Below are positions 33,489-41,158 of a stretch of 44,356 bases of DNA, piece by piece. Source of the DNA: Streptomyces tailanensis. GTDB taxonomy: Bacteria; Actinomycetota; Actinomycetes; Streptomycetales; Streptomycetaceae. The stretch is taken from assembly GCF_008386495.1 (NCBI RefSeq), contig NZ_VTHJ01000070.1, positions 1 to 44,356 of the forward strand, given 5' to 3'. Within the stretch, counting starts at the first letter, position 1. Each line of letters begins with the position of its first letter. The notes below the pieces were generated by a model. It was given only the letters and a program-made list of their open reading frames with translations. It had not been told where the DNA came from and searched no databases. The position numbers and the translations under genes are program-made.

Positions 33489-34412
33489 ATGAGCGCCAGC
33501 CAGGACAGTTCCGTGCCCACCGCCGAGCGGCCGGTGCCCGACCTGGACCTCGCGCGCCGGCTCGTGCGCGAGCAGTTCCCCCAGTGGGCCGAGCTGCCGC
33601 TTTGCCCGGTCGAGCCGCAGGGCTGGGACAACCGCACGTTCCGCCTTGGCTCCGACCTCGCGGTCCGGATACCCAGCGCGCGGGGTTACGACGCCCAGGT
33701 CGAGAAGGAGCACCGCTGGCTGCCGGTGCTCGCCGAGGTGCTGCCACTGCCGATCCCGAAGCCGGTCGCCAAGGGTGCGCCAGGCCCGCTGTTCGACGGT
33801 CCGTGGTCGGTGTACGCCTGGTACCCCGGGCAGACGCTGAACCGCGCCGGTGCCGGGGAAGCCGATCTGGCCGCTGTCGCGGTGGGCCTGGGCGAGTTCC
33901 TGACGGCCCTGCGCGCCACGCCGACGCAGGACGCCCCGCCGCCGGGGACGCACAACTCCTCGCGTGGCGCCGAATTCACGGTCTACGCCGACGAAGCCAT
34001 CCTGGCTCTCGCCGGGCTCGTGCCCGAAGTGCGGGAGGTGGGCGAGCGGTGCGTCCGCCGCGCCACGGAGTCTTCGTGGATCGAGGCACCGGTGTGGCTG
34101 CACGGCGACATCGCACCCGGAAACCTGCTGCTGAGCGAGGGACGGCTCTCGGCGGTCATCGACTTCGGCTGCTCCGCCGTCGGGGACCCTGCCTGCGACC
34201 TGGTGGCCGCGTGGACGATGTTCGACCGCGAGACGCGTCCGCTGTTCGTCCGCGCGGCCGGTCTGGACCAGGACACCTGGCACCGCGCCCAGGGTTGGGC
34301 GGCCTGGAAGTCGGCGATCACCCTTGCCGGGGCCGACAGCACGCCGGAGGCGCGGTCGCTGGCGGAGCGAACCCTCGCCGAGCTGGCCGAGGACGTCGCG
34401 CAGCAAGCCTGA
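33489..34412 (+). CDS. APH-fold phosphotransferase family protein
   Basis: A 307-residue aminoglycoside phosphotransferase-fold kinase. N-lobe features include WDNRTFRLGSDLAVRIP. The catalytic loop is WLHGDIAPGNLLL with the base Asp, and IDFGCSAVGDPACDL binds the metal. The substrate may be a small alcohol or amino compound; nothing proves antibiotic phosphorylation. AGGAGATCCCGCC precedes the ATG. Immediately downstream lies a truncated transposase remnant on the other strand. The C-terminus is intact. Confidence 0.87.
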   Translation: MSASQDSSVPTAERPVPDLDLARRLVREQFPQWAELPLCPVEPQGWDNRTFRLGSDLAVRIPSARGYDAQVEKEHRWLPVLAEVLPLPIPKPVAKGAPGPLFDGPWSVYAWYPGQTLNRAGAGEADLAAVAVGLGEFLTALRATPTQDAPPPGTHNSSRGAEFTVYADEAILALAGLVPEVREVGERCVRRATESSWIEAPVWLHGDIAPGNLLLSEGRLSAVIDFGCSAVGDPACDLVAAWTMFDRETRPLFVRAAGLDQDTWHRAQGWAAWKSAITLAGADSTPEARSLAERTLAELAEDVAQQA

Positions 34413-34717
34413 ATCGGGGTAGTCGGTGCCGGACAGGTCGCGTTCCTGGAACACGGCGTGGTCGGCCTGCCACTGCGCTGTCAACCGGGTCACGGTGGCC
34501 GGCGACACCCGGCCGAGGAGCCGAGGAACTGCTCCATCGCGGGCACGAAGTCCCCGGAGGACAGGCCATGCAGGTAGAGCAGAGGCAGCAACTCAGCGAT
34601 CTTCGGGGACGTGCGGCACCAGGGCCGGAAGATCGCCGAAGAGAACCGCTTGCGCTTGCCGGTGGTTTCATCAACGCGCTGGGGAGTGTCTTCAAGGTCC
34701 CGTCTGCCCGGCGCTGT
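34413..34717 (-). pseudogene. IS256/Mutator-family transposase remnant
   Basis: The minus strand encodes KRKRFSSAIFRPWCRTSPK and ELLPLLYLHGLSSGDF, followed after a frameshift near 34505 by SPATVTRLTAQWQADH. These segments match the N-terminal third of IS256-family transposases. Both ends are missing, the catalytic region is absent and the frame is broken. It abuts the phosphotransferase stop, so it marks an old insertion and deletion. Confidence 0.75.
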
Positions 34718-34733
34718 GTGGTGCGCACGTTCC

Positions 34734-35498
34734 CTAGGGCATTCCGGGAGGGACGGGCTCCGCGGTACCGCGCCGCGCCACGAACACGAACTCCCTGCCC
34801 GGCCTGTCGGGTGCGTCGCGTACGTCCTCGATGACGAAGCCGTGCTCGTGCAAGTCCCGCTCGATCTCCGTACGTGCGCGGAAGCGAAGTGTCGATTCCG
34901 AGGTCAGTACGTCCCCGTCTGCAGCGAACACGTGCGTACCCCGGAAGCTCACCAGCGGCAGGCTCACGTCCGTCAGCTCGGCCCAGGTCTCGACGTGACC
35001 GACGCCCGGGAGGTCCGTCATGCGGTACGTGGTCTCGCGCGTCCACTCCGCCCACTCCTCCCACACGCGCTGCGCCGGATCGCGCGTCTCGAAGACAAGC
35101 CGCCCGCCGGGCCGCAGCGCCTCGTACGCGCCGCGCAGCGTCGTACGCCACGCCTGCGGATCGGCGATCGACTGGGCGACGTTCCCGGTCATCGTCACCA
35201 GGTCGATCTGCATGGGCGGCAGGTCCCCCGCGTCGCCGTCGAGCCAGCGCACCCGCTCCGCGCCCGGCTTGCCACGCGCGACGTCGACAGACGCCCGCGC
35301 GGGATCGATCCCGGTGACCGTAATCCCGCGCCCGGCGAGCAGCAGCGCGAACACGCCCGTACCGCACCCGATGTCCAGCACGGACCGCGCCCCGAACTCC
35401 TCCGCCATCGCGAGATACGCGTCGAGATCGCTGCGGTCCGGATCGAGTGGGTCGTAGATGGCTGCGAGGCGCGGATGCCCGAAAGTTGCGTCAACCAT
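34734..35498 (-). CDS. Class I SAM-dependent methyltransferase
   Basis: A 254-residue methyltransferase. SAM motif I reads VLDIGCGTGVFALLLAGRG, followed by the acidic end of the second strand (GIDPA) and a DLVTMTGNVAQSI motif. The C-terminal half is beta-rich (ETTYRMTDL). The substrate is unknown and no rRNA-methylase signature is seen. The ATG at 35498 gives MVDATFGHPRLAAIYD, the usual beginning for this type; upstream codons lack similarity. It stands alone on the minus strand between two kinase genes. Confidence 0.87.
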   Translation of the reverse strand: MVDATFGHPRLAAIYDPLDPDRSDLDAYLAMAEEFGARSVLDIGCGTGVFALLLAGRGITVTGIDPARASVDVARGKPGAERVRWLDGDAGDLPPMQIDLVTMTGNVAQSIADPQAWRTTLRGAYEALRPGGRLVFETRDPAQRVWEEWAEWTRETTYRMTDLPGVGHVETWAELTDVSLPLVSFRGTHVFAADGDVLTSESTLRFRARTEIERDLHEHGFVIEDVRDAPDRPGREFVFVARRGTAEPVPPGMP

Positions 35499-35686
35499 GG
35501 AGGCGAACCTATGTGGCCCCGAGCCCGCGCGGCCACTGCTTTTTCGGGTTACGGCTCCAAGCGGACGCGCCCTCGTGAGTGGTGAACGCGACGACCGGGG
35601 TCTGGCTGGTGCCGGGCTGCCGACGGGCAAGGTCACGCGACAAGAAACTGGTTGCAGTTGGAGATCGTGACGCGGATGCTTCCGCC

Positions 35687-36601
35687 ATGAAGATGCACGC
35701 CAACCAGCTGACGGTGTCGCCTGAGACGGTGCGCACGTTGGTCGATCAGCAGTTTCCTGAGTGGCGGAGCCTGCCGGTTAGGAGCATCGCTGCGCAGGGC
35801 ACGGTCAACGCCCTCTTCCGCATCGGTGATCGGTTCGCAGCTCGATTCCCTCTTGAATCCGCAGACGTCGAGCCGACCCGGCGCTGGCTGGAGTCCGAGG
35901 CGGAAGCAGCTCAAGAGCTGGCAGGTCGCACGCGTTTCCCCACGCCCGAGCCGGTCGCGCTCGGTGAACCCGGCGCAGGCTACCCGCTTCCGTGGTCTGT
36001 GCAGACGTGGCTGCCCGGGATCGTGGCCGCCGATGAGGACCCCGGCGAATCGGTGGCGTTTGCCGACGACTTGGCCGATCTCATCGGCGACCTGCGTGCT
36101 ATCGACACGCGTGGCCGCACGTTTGCCGGTACAGGCCGAGGAGGCGACCTGCAAACCCATGACGCCTGGATGGAGACCTGTTTCAGGCACAGTGAGCAAC
36201 TCCTGGACGTTCCTCGGCTTCGCCGCATGTGGGCGACTTTGCGCGATCTGCCGCGAAGTGCGGCTGCGGACGTCATGGCCCATGGCGATCTGATTCCTGG
36301 CAACGTGCTCGTGTCCGCCGACCGTCTGGCGGGGATTCTCGACGTTGGCGGCTTCGGGCCGGCTGACCCTTCTCTGGATCTCGTGAGCGCGTGGCATCTG
36401 CTCGAGGCCGGGCCGCGGCAGGTGCTCCGCGATCACCTGGGCAGCGACGACCTTGAATGGGAGCGAGGCAAGGCGTGGGCTTTCGCTCAAGCGATGGGGT
36501 TGGTCTGGTACTACGTCGAAAGCAACCCGGCCATGAGTCGGATGGGTCACCGATCCTTGGAGCGCATCCTGGCGGACAGTTCGCCTCGGTCATCGACGTG
36601 A
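35687..36601 (+). CDS. APH-fold phosphotransferase family protein
   Basis: A 304-residue kinase of the aminoglycoside phosphotransferase fold. VRTLVDQQFPEW and GTVNALFRIGDRFAARFP form the N-lobe. The catalytic loop is MAHGDLIPGNVLV, and the metal-binding segment ILDVGGFGPADPSLDL has V in place of the usual F. The ATG at 35687 is favoured because similarity begins there; the frame is open to 35579. The overall layout is like the gene at 33489 but the sequence is clearly different, so the two are not a recent duplication. The substrate is unknown. Confidence 0.84.
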   Translation: MKMHANQLTVSPETVRTLVDQQFPEWRSLPVRSIAAQGTVNALFRIGDRFAARFPLESADVEPTRRWLESEAEAAQELAGRTRFPTPEPVALGEPGAGYPLPWSVQTWLPGIVAADEDPGESVAFADDLADLIGDLRAIDTRGRTFAGTGRGGDLQTHDAWMETCFRHSEQLLDVPRLRRMWATLRDLPRSAAADVMAHGDLIPGNVLVSADRLAGILDVGGFGPADPSLDLVSAWHLLEAGPRQVLRDHLGSDDLEWERGKAWAFAQAMGLVWYYVESNPAMSRMGHRSLERILADSSPRSST

Positions 36602-36603
36602 GG

Positions 36604-36683
36604 GAGTCGGCTGCTTCTTCGCCCAGTCGACGAGGGTGCCCGCGTAGGCGGAGTCCGCCCAGACGATTGCGATTTTCCTGAGC
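36604..36683 (-). pseudogene. IS5-family transposase remnant
   Basis: On the minus strand, about 26 codons read WADSAYAGTLVDWAKKQPTP, a typical DDE-domain segment of IS5-family transposases with the catalytic D. The rest of the gene and the inverted repeats are missing. It directly follows the phosphotransferase stop. Confidence 0.7.
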
Positions 36684-36685
36684 TG

Positions 36686-37609
36686 TCACACGTCGAGCCA
36701 ACGCTCCGCGAGCTCGAGAGTCCTTCGGCGTACGCGGGCGATCCCCAGGGCACCGTTGAAGGCGGCGAAGGACGGCCACAGCAAGAGGAAGACCGCGAGT
36801 TCCTCCGCCAGCAACGCGTGCTGCAGCGTGTGGCGTTCACACGGCCGACTGTCCACGTACGCGTCGATCAGCGCCTGAGGGACCGTCGTGCCGGCAAGTG
36901 TGGCGCGAACGCTGAGGAACGCCAGATCGGAGGCGGGGCGGCCGATACCGGCTGCCTGCCAGTCGCAGAAGACCACGGAACCGGCTCCGCGGGAGTACAC
37001 GAGATTGTCCGTGTGGCAGTCGCCGTGGATGAAGACCTGCGGTATGGCGTCCATCTGGTCCCCCAACTCGGCTCGGTAAGCGAGGAGTTCGGGGAGCTGC
37101 GGGAGCGTGGAGGCCCAAAAGGCATTGATCTGCTCCAGGTCCGGATCGGCGAGAGCCTCGCACAGCGCGTCGGGGCGGGTCCACTCCGCCTCCGTAGGCA
37201 ACGGCATGCTGTGCAGACCTGCCAACTCCCGGCCCAGGTCGGCCCACATGCGTGCCGTCCACGCACCGGGCTCATGGGCCTCGCCCGCCGCCTCAAGGAG
37301 TACGGCCACGCCGTCCTCTGTGTCCAGGTGGTCGAGGAGCCTCGGCGTGCGTACCGGCGCGAGGGGTGCGAGGCGCTGGTAGAACCGCAGCTCCCGCCGA
37401 GCCGCCGCGATCGCCTCCGGGCCCAGCACGGCAGGAGTGACCTTGAGGTACGCGCCCTGGCCGTCGACCGTGCGCACGGCATGAACTCCGGCTCCGGACC
37501 GCGACTCAAGTGGTGAAGGGGACGCGCAGGGCGCCAGCCTCAACGAGTCCAGGGCGGCTGTCGCGAAATCACTCGGTATCCGGGCTCCCGGGACTTGAGA
37601 TCCGGTCAC
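36686..37609 (-). CDS. APH-fold phosphotransferase family protein
   Basis: A 307-residue protein with a kinase-like fold. It has ELRFYQRLAPLAPVRTPRLL in the N-lobe, the catalytic loop FIHGDCHTDNLVY, and the metal-binding VVFCDWQAAGIGRPASDLAFL. It is distinct from the two other phosphotransferases nearby. Its GTG start overlaps the HIT gene stop (GTGA), so it forms a two-gene operon with it. The substrate is unknown; choline-, homoserine- or antibiotic-kinase roles are all possible. Confidence 0.85.
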   Translation of the reverse strand: MTGSQVPGARIPSDFATAALDSLRLAPCASPSPLESRSGAGVHAVRTVDGQGAYLKVTPAVLGPEAIAAARRELRFYQRLAPLAPVRTPRLLDHLDTEDGVAVLLEAAGEAHEPGAWTARMWADLGRELAGLHSMPLPTEAEWTRPDALCEALADPDLEQINAFWASTLPQLPELLAYRAELGDQMDAIPQVFIHGDCHTDNLVYSRGAGSVVFCDWQAAGIGRPASDLAFLSVRATLAGTTVPQALIDAYVDSRPCERHTLQHALLAEELAVFLLLWPSFAAFNGALGIARVRRRTLELAERWLDV

Positions 37610-38157
37610 AGCACCCGGAGCCCGCCGCGGGCCGCGATGCGTTCACGGATACGCGCGGCCATGTCGACGGACTCCTCGGGGCTCATGGCCAGCACACCGC
37701 CTTCAGCCATCAGGGCGTGGAACTGCTGCTGCTCATAGGGCACGTCCGGCGGCAGGCAGGCGATGTGCCAGTGCAGATGCGCGTTGCCCTGCTGGCTCCC
37801 CAGCGAGTACAGGTACGTCCGCTCGGCTCCCACGCAGTCCTCCACCGCGAGGGCGACCTCCCGAACGACGAGCATGAGCCGGACGTACGCCTCTTGGTCG
37901 AGATCACGAACGACATGCTCGACATGCCTCTTCGGCGCGACCAGGACCTTGCCGGCCAGGGTGGGCCACCGGTCGAGGAAGGCGACGTGGTCCTCGTCCT
38001 CGAAGACCGTGTGATGCCCGTAGTCGGGGTGCCCCGAGACAAAGGCACACACGAAGCACGGCCCACGACGCGCCCTGTCCTCGTAGGCGTCCAAGTCAGC
38101 TCGCTGCCGTTCCGTGGAGTTCGTCACGCGTTGATGCGAGGCACGGGGCGTGATCAT
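37606..38157 (-). CDS. HIT family protein
   Basis: A 183-residue histidine-triad protein. The triad is in NAHLHWHIA. A CFVC pair plus nearby histidines near the N-terminus (CFVCAFVSGHPDYGHH) could bind zinc. Predicted activity is nucleotide hydrolase or transferase. The ATG at 38157 is used; a GTG a few codons later (VTNSTERQ) is an alternative. It is cotranscribed with the downstream phosphotransferase. Confidence 0.87.
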   Translation of the reverse strand: MITPRASHQRVTNSTERQRADLDAYEDRARRGPCFVCAFVSGHPDYGHHTVFEDEDHVAFLDRWPTLAGKVLVAPKRHVEHVVRDLDQEAYVRLMLVVREVALAVEDCVGAERTYLYSLGSQQGNAHLHWHIACLPPDVPYEQQQFHALMAEGGVLAMSPEESVDMAARIRERIAARGGLRVL

Positions 38158-38252
38158 CCACCGAGTATGGCGAGGCGGTAAATCCCGCACAAGGCGTCGT
38201 GGCCAGCCTCCAGATCAGCGTGGGCGGGGGGGGCTGCGTCCCGACCGGCCGA

Positions 38253-38282
38253 AGGCACGTCCAGGGCACATCCAGGGCACAT
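38253..38282 (+). repeat. Arm-type repeats next to attachment copy C (three units, period 11)
   Basis: A degenerate AGGCACGT (38253-38260) is followed by two exact GGGCACAT copies (38264-38271 and 38275-38282). The spacing is the 11 bp seen at the other two ends. This supports the view that an element related to the first one once ended here. Confidence 0.6.
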
Positions 38283-38390
38283 GAGCATGGGAAACGGCGT
38301 AGACCGATGAGAACTGCGGGGAGGTGTTCCCGCAGGTCAACGCACATCCCGCCAAAAAACCCCAGGTCAGCACCCCACCTCTTCCAATCG

Positions 38391-38463
38391 CTGCACGAGT
38401 GGCAGGACTTCTCGCATCGGCTGCATGAGGCGGGGCATCAGCCCTATTGCCTGGTGTGGCCCT
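38391..38463 (+). pseudogene. Duplicated 3' end of the attachment-site host gene with att core (copy C)
   Basis: This fragment encodes LHEWQDFSHRLHEAGHQPYC followed by LVWP and a stop, the same C-terminus as the gene ending at 11590, with synonymous differences. The 31-bp core at 38422-38452 has one mismatch. Homology to copy A continues about 75 bp downstream to GGCGGCCAGG (38535-38544), beyond which the flanks diverge. It probably marks the original right-hand chromosomal junction. Confidence 0.85.
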
Positions 38464-38485
38464 GACCTGGGGTTTCATCGGTAGC

Positions 38486-38513
38486 GGGCGAGGTCTTCGG
38501 ACCTCGCCCTTTT
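38486..38513 (+). terminator. Terminator after attachment copy C
   Basis: A perfect 10-bp stem (GGGCGAGGTC with its complement) with a TTCG tetraloop is followed by TTTT. It is the textbook version of the terminator that follows the host gene, and probably the original chromosomal one. Confidence 0.85.
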
Positions 38514-38725
38514 CAGTGCCGGAGAGGCGCCGTCAGGCGGCCAGGTGCCCACGAAATCGTCACGGAAGAAATCGCCCTCGACGGATCGTAACGGTCCCGT
38601 CAGGGTCGGAGAGTTGACACAATCACCGTCAGGTACTGGTCGGAGCGACGTGCCCCACTTGCCGGGTGAGGATGGGCCGTTGCCCACACCGGGGCAGGAG
38701 GGCGGCTCCAGTGACGGGGGTTGGC
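38514..38725. other. Gap between attachment copy C and the kinase gene
   Basis: No gene is seen. A TTGACA at 38614-38619 could be a -35 element for the kinase, but the nearest TACTGG is only 14 bp away, so the promoter is uncertain. GGGGG lies just before the kinase ATG. Confidence 0.35.
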
Positions 38726-40375
38726 ATGGACGAGCTCAGGCCCGGCGATCCGCAGACCGTGGGGGAGTATCGGCTGCTCGGCCGTCTGGGGTCCGGTGGA
38801 ATGGGCCGGGTCTACCTGGGGCGTTCGGCGCAGGGTCGCACTGTGGCGGTCAAGCTGGTGCACGGCGAACTCGCGGTGGACCCGGAGTTCCGTCAGAGGT
38901 TCCGGCGAGAGGTCGAGGCCGCCCGAAGAGTGGTGGGCGATTGGACCGCAGCGGTGGTGGCGGCGGACACGGAAGCTGCCGTGCCCTGGGTGGCGACGGC
39001 CTATGTTCCCGCACTGACGCTGCACGAGGCAGTGGAGCGGCACGGGTTCCTGCCGGAGGAGTCGGTGTGGGCGCTCGCCTTCGGACTGGCGCGAGCGCTG
39101 GAGACCATTCACGGCTGCGGGCTGGTACACCGGGACCTGAAACCGTCCAACGTGCTGCTCGGCCTGGACGGGCCCCGGGTTATCGACTTCGGGATCGCGC
39201 GCGCGGCCGACGGTGAGGGGCTCACCCGTACGGGCATGGTGGTGGGCACCCCCGGATTCCTCTCTCCCGAGCAGGTGAACGGCGTGCCCGTCACCGGGGC
39301 GAGTGACGTCTTCTGCCTGGGGGCCGTGCTCACGTTCGCCGCGACCGGACGATCCCCATTCGCCGGCGCCGGCCAGGGAGCCGCGGCGGGCATGGTGGCC
39401 GTCGTGAGTGAGCCGCCCGTCCTCGATGGCATCACCGGCTCGCTTCGCGACCTGGTGGAGAGCTGCCTCGCCAAGGACCCGGCGGAGCGCCCCACTCCCG
39501 CGCGTGTCGCCGAGTCGGCCGAGGCCGCCGGGTACGACCGCTCACGTCCCTGGCTTCCGCCGGAACTGCTGGACCACCTCGGGCGGCACGCCGCACGGCT
39601 GCTGCAGGTGGAGACCCCGCCTCCCACCACGGTGGACAGGCCCGCCGGGCAGCCGGAGGCGTACTGGGCCACCCAGACCGCCGCTCCCGGTCCGGGTCAC
39701 CCGGCACCCGGACCACCGCGGCCCCTCCCGTCTCCCCCCGCGGGCACGCCACAGCCCATGGCCTTTCCCCCGCCCGGAACGCCACAGCCCGGCCCCATCC
39801 ATCCGGCGGCCGGCGTACCGCACCACCCGCACCCCTCCCCTCCGTGGAGTGCCGCGCCCACCACGCCCGGCGGCCCTTCGGTCAGGCCGGGCACGCCGGG
39901 CACGCCGGGCAGGTCGGCCCGGAATGCGGTCATCGTGGGGGCGGCTCTCGTCCTCGCGGGCGTGGTGGCCGTGAATCTGGTGAACGAGGGATCCTCCTCG
40001 TCAGGAGGCAAGGACTCACCGACGGCCTCGACCGCCGCTGACAGGCCTGCGCCGTCCTCGTTCCGCTACGAGGGCACCTGGCGGGGCACGGTGACGCAGG
40101 GCGAGAGCAACACCTATCCCGTCAAGGCGGACTACAAGGGCGGCAAGATCGGCGAAACCGTGGCCACGGTCGACTACCCGACGCTGGATTGCGGTGGCAT
40201 CTGGGTGCTCGTTTCGCAGACCGACCAGGGCACCGAGGTGGAGGAGCGGATCACAGAAGGCACAGAGAACTGTGCCGACGAAGCGCCCATCACCCTCACA
40301 CCGTCATCAGACGGCACACTCGAGTACTCGTTCGACCTCATGGAGTCCGGCCGGGCAACGCTGCGACGGGACTAG
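38726..40375 (+). CDS. Serine/threonine protein kinase, single-pass membrane protein
   Basis: A 549-residue Hanks-type kinase. The ATP loop is LGRLGSGGMGRVYLG, the lysine is in VAVKLV, the catalytic loop is HRDLKPSNVLL and the DFG motif is IDFGIARA. The activation segment contains TPGFLSPEQ. A long Pro-rich juxtamembrane region (about 310-410) precedes one transmembrane helix (AVIVGAALVLAGVVAVNLV). A roughly 115-residue extracytoplasmic domain without PASTA repeats follows (FRYEGTWRGTVTQ). It may sense an outside signal. Its stop overlaps the convergent ArsR gene's stop by 3 bp. Confidence 0.92.
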   Translation: MDELRPGDPQTVGEYRLLGRLGSGGMGRVYLGRSAQGRTVAVKLVHGELAVDPEFRQRFRREVEAARRVVGDWTAAVVAADTEAAVPWVATAYVPALTLHEAVERHGFLPEESVWALAFGLARALETIHGCGLVHRDLKPSNVLLGLDGPRVIDFGIARAADGEGLTRTGMVVGTPGFLSPEQVNGVPVTGASDVFCLGAVLTFAATGRSPFAGAGQGAAAGMVAVVSEPPVLDGITGSLRDLVESCLAKDPAERPTPARVAESAEAAGYDRSRPWLPPELLDHLGRHAARLLQVETPPPTTVDRPAGQPEAYWATQTAAPGPGHPAPGPPRPLPSPPAGTPQPMAFPPPGTPQPGPIHPAAGVPHHPHPSPPWSAAPTTPGGPSVRPGTPGTPGRSARNAVIVGAALVLAGVVAVNLVNEGSSSSGGKDSPTASTAADRPAPSSFRYEGTWRGTVTQGESNTYPVKADYKGGKIGETVATVDYPTLDCGGIWVLVSQTDQGTEVEERITEGTENCADEAPITLTPSSDGTLEYSFDLMESGRATLRRD

Positions 40376-41070
40376 CCGGCGGCGGGCACGGTCGAGGTGG
40401 GTTCGCCGGGCTCGACGGGCAGGTCGGACAGGCGCCATTCCAGCATGCCGTCGTTGAGGCGGATCGCGCGGCGGCCGTGGGCCGTCAACAGGCGTACGGC
40501 GTCGTAGGCGAGCACGCAGTACTCGCCGCGGCAGTAGACGACGATCTCCGTCTCCTCCGGCAACTCGCCGATGCGGTCGGCCAGTTCGTCGATGGGGACG
40601 GAGATCGCGCCCGGGATGTGCCCGGCCCGGTACTCCTCCGCCGGGCGTACGTCCAGTACCACCACGTCGCCCGCCGCGACGCGGGCGCGCAGTTCGTCGT
40701 GGGTGACCTCGGTCGCGCCGTCGTCGCCGAGGTAGGCGTCGCGGGCGGCCGGTACGGCGGCCTGGTGGGTCTCGGCGACCTTGCGGAGCAGCGCGAACAG
40801 GTGGGCCACGTCGTCGCCGGCCAGCCGGTAGTGGATGCGTACGCCCTCGCGGCGGGTGGCGACGAAGCCGGCCTGTTTCAGGGTCTGGAGATGCGCCGAC
40901 GCCGTCGTCAGGTTCAGCCCGGCCGCCTTGGCCAGGGCGTCGACCGTGCGCTCGCCCTGGGCCAGCAGGTCGAGCAGTTCCAGCCGCTTTCCGCTGGCCA
41001 GCGCCTTGCCGCTGGTCGCGAACGCGTCGTACAGCCGCGCCTTCGCACCGGCCGTGATGTTCCCCGCCAT
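40372..41070 (-). CDS. ArsR-family regulator fused to a rhodanese domain
   Basis: A 232-residue fusion. The N-terminal winged HTH (residues about 10-95) includes LELLDLLAQGERTVDALAKA and LNLTTASAHLQTLKQAGFV. The rhodanese domain (about 110-225) has the active-site loop CRGEYC, whose cysteine can carry persulfide. Such fusions are expected to sense reactive sulfur or oxidant rather than metal. It is divergent from the MBL-rhodanese gene, with a palindrome between them. The kinase gene converges on it at the 3' side. Confidence 0.88.
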   Translation of the reverse strand: MAGNITAGAKARLYDAFATSGKALASGKRLELLDLLAQGERTVDALAKAAGLNLTTASAHLQTLKQAGFVATRREGVRIHYRLAGDDVAHLFALLRKVAETHQAAVPAARDAYLGDDGATEVTHDELRARVAAGDVVVLDVRPAEEYRAGHIPGAISVPIDELADRIGELPEETEIVVYCRGEYCVLAYDAVRLLTAHGRRAIRLNDGMLEWRLSDLPVEPGEPTSTVPAAG

Positions 41071-41077
41071 GACATCC

Positions 41078-41093
41078 TCCATAAATCCATGGA
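41078..41093. promoter_or_regulatory. Candidate operator of the ArsR-rhodanese regulator
   Basis: TCCAT-AAATCC-ATGGA is an inverted repeat 7 bp upstream of the regulator start, in an A/T-rich stretch. Its inner TCCATGGA is itself palindromic. ArsR-type repressors commonly bind such sites. It lies between the divergent genes and could control both. Confidence 0.5.
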
Positions 41094-41158
41094 ATAGTGT
41101 AAGTGATGGTGAGGGCGTGTGACCACAGGCCCCCTCGCCCTCGAACCTGGGAGGACCG

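Larger units (their letters stand above)
23816..38452. mobile_element. CIME-like island flanked by attachment copies B and C
   Basis: About 14.6 kb between the second and third attachment copies contains no integrase, excisionase or mobilization gene. The right end has the same arm-type repeats and about 230 bp of homology to the right end of the first element, so it looks like a relic of a related element that lost its machinery. Contents are sugar-utilisation genes, APH-fold kinases and transposase remnants. Tandem arrangement could allow mobilization by the neighbouring integrase. The alternative is a rearranged chromosomal segment. Confidence 0.6.
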
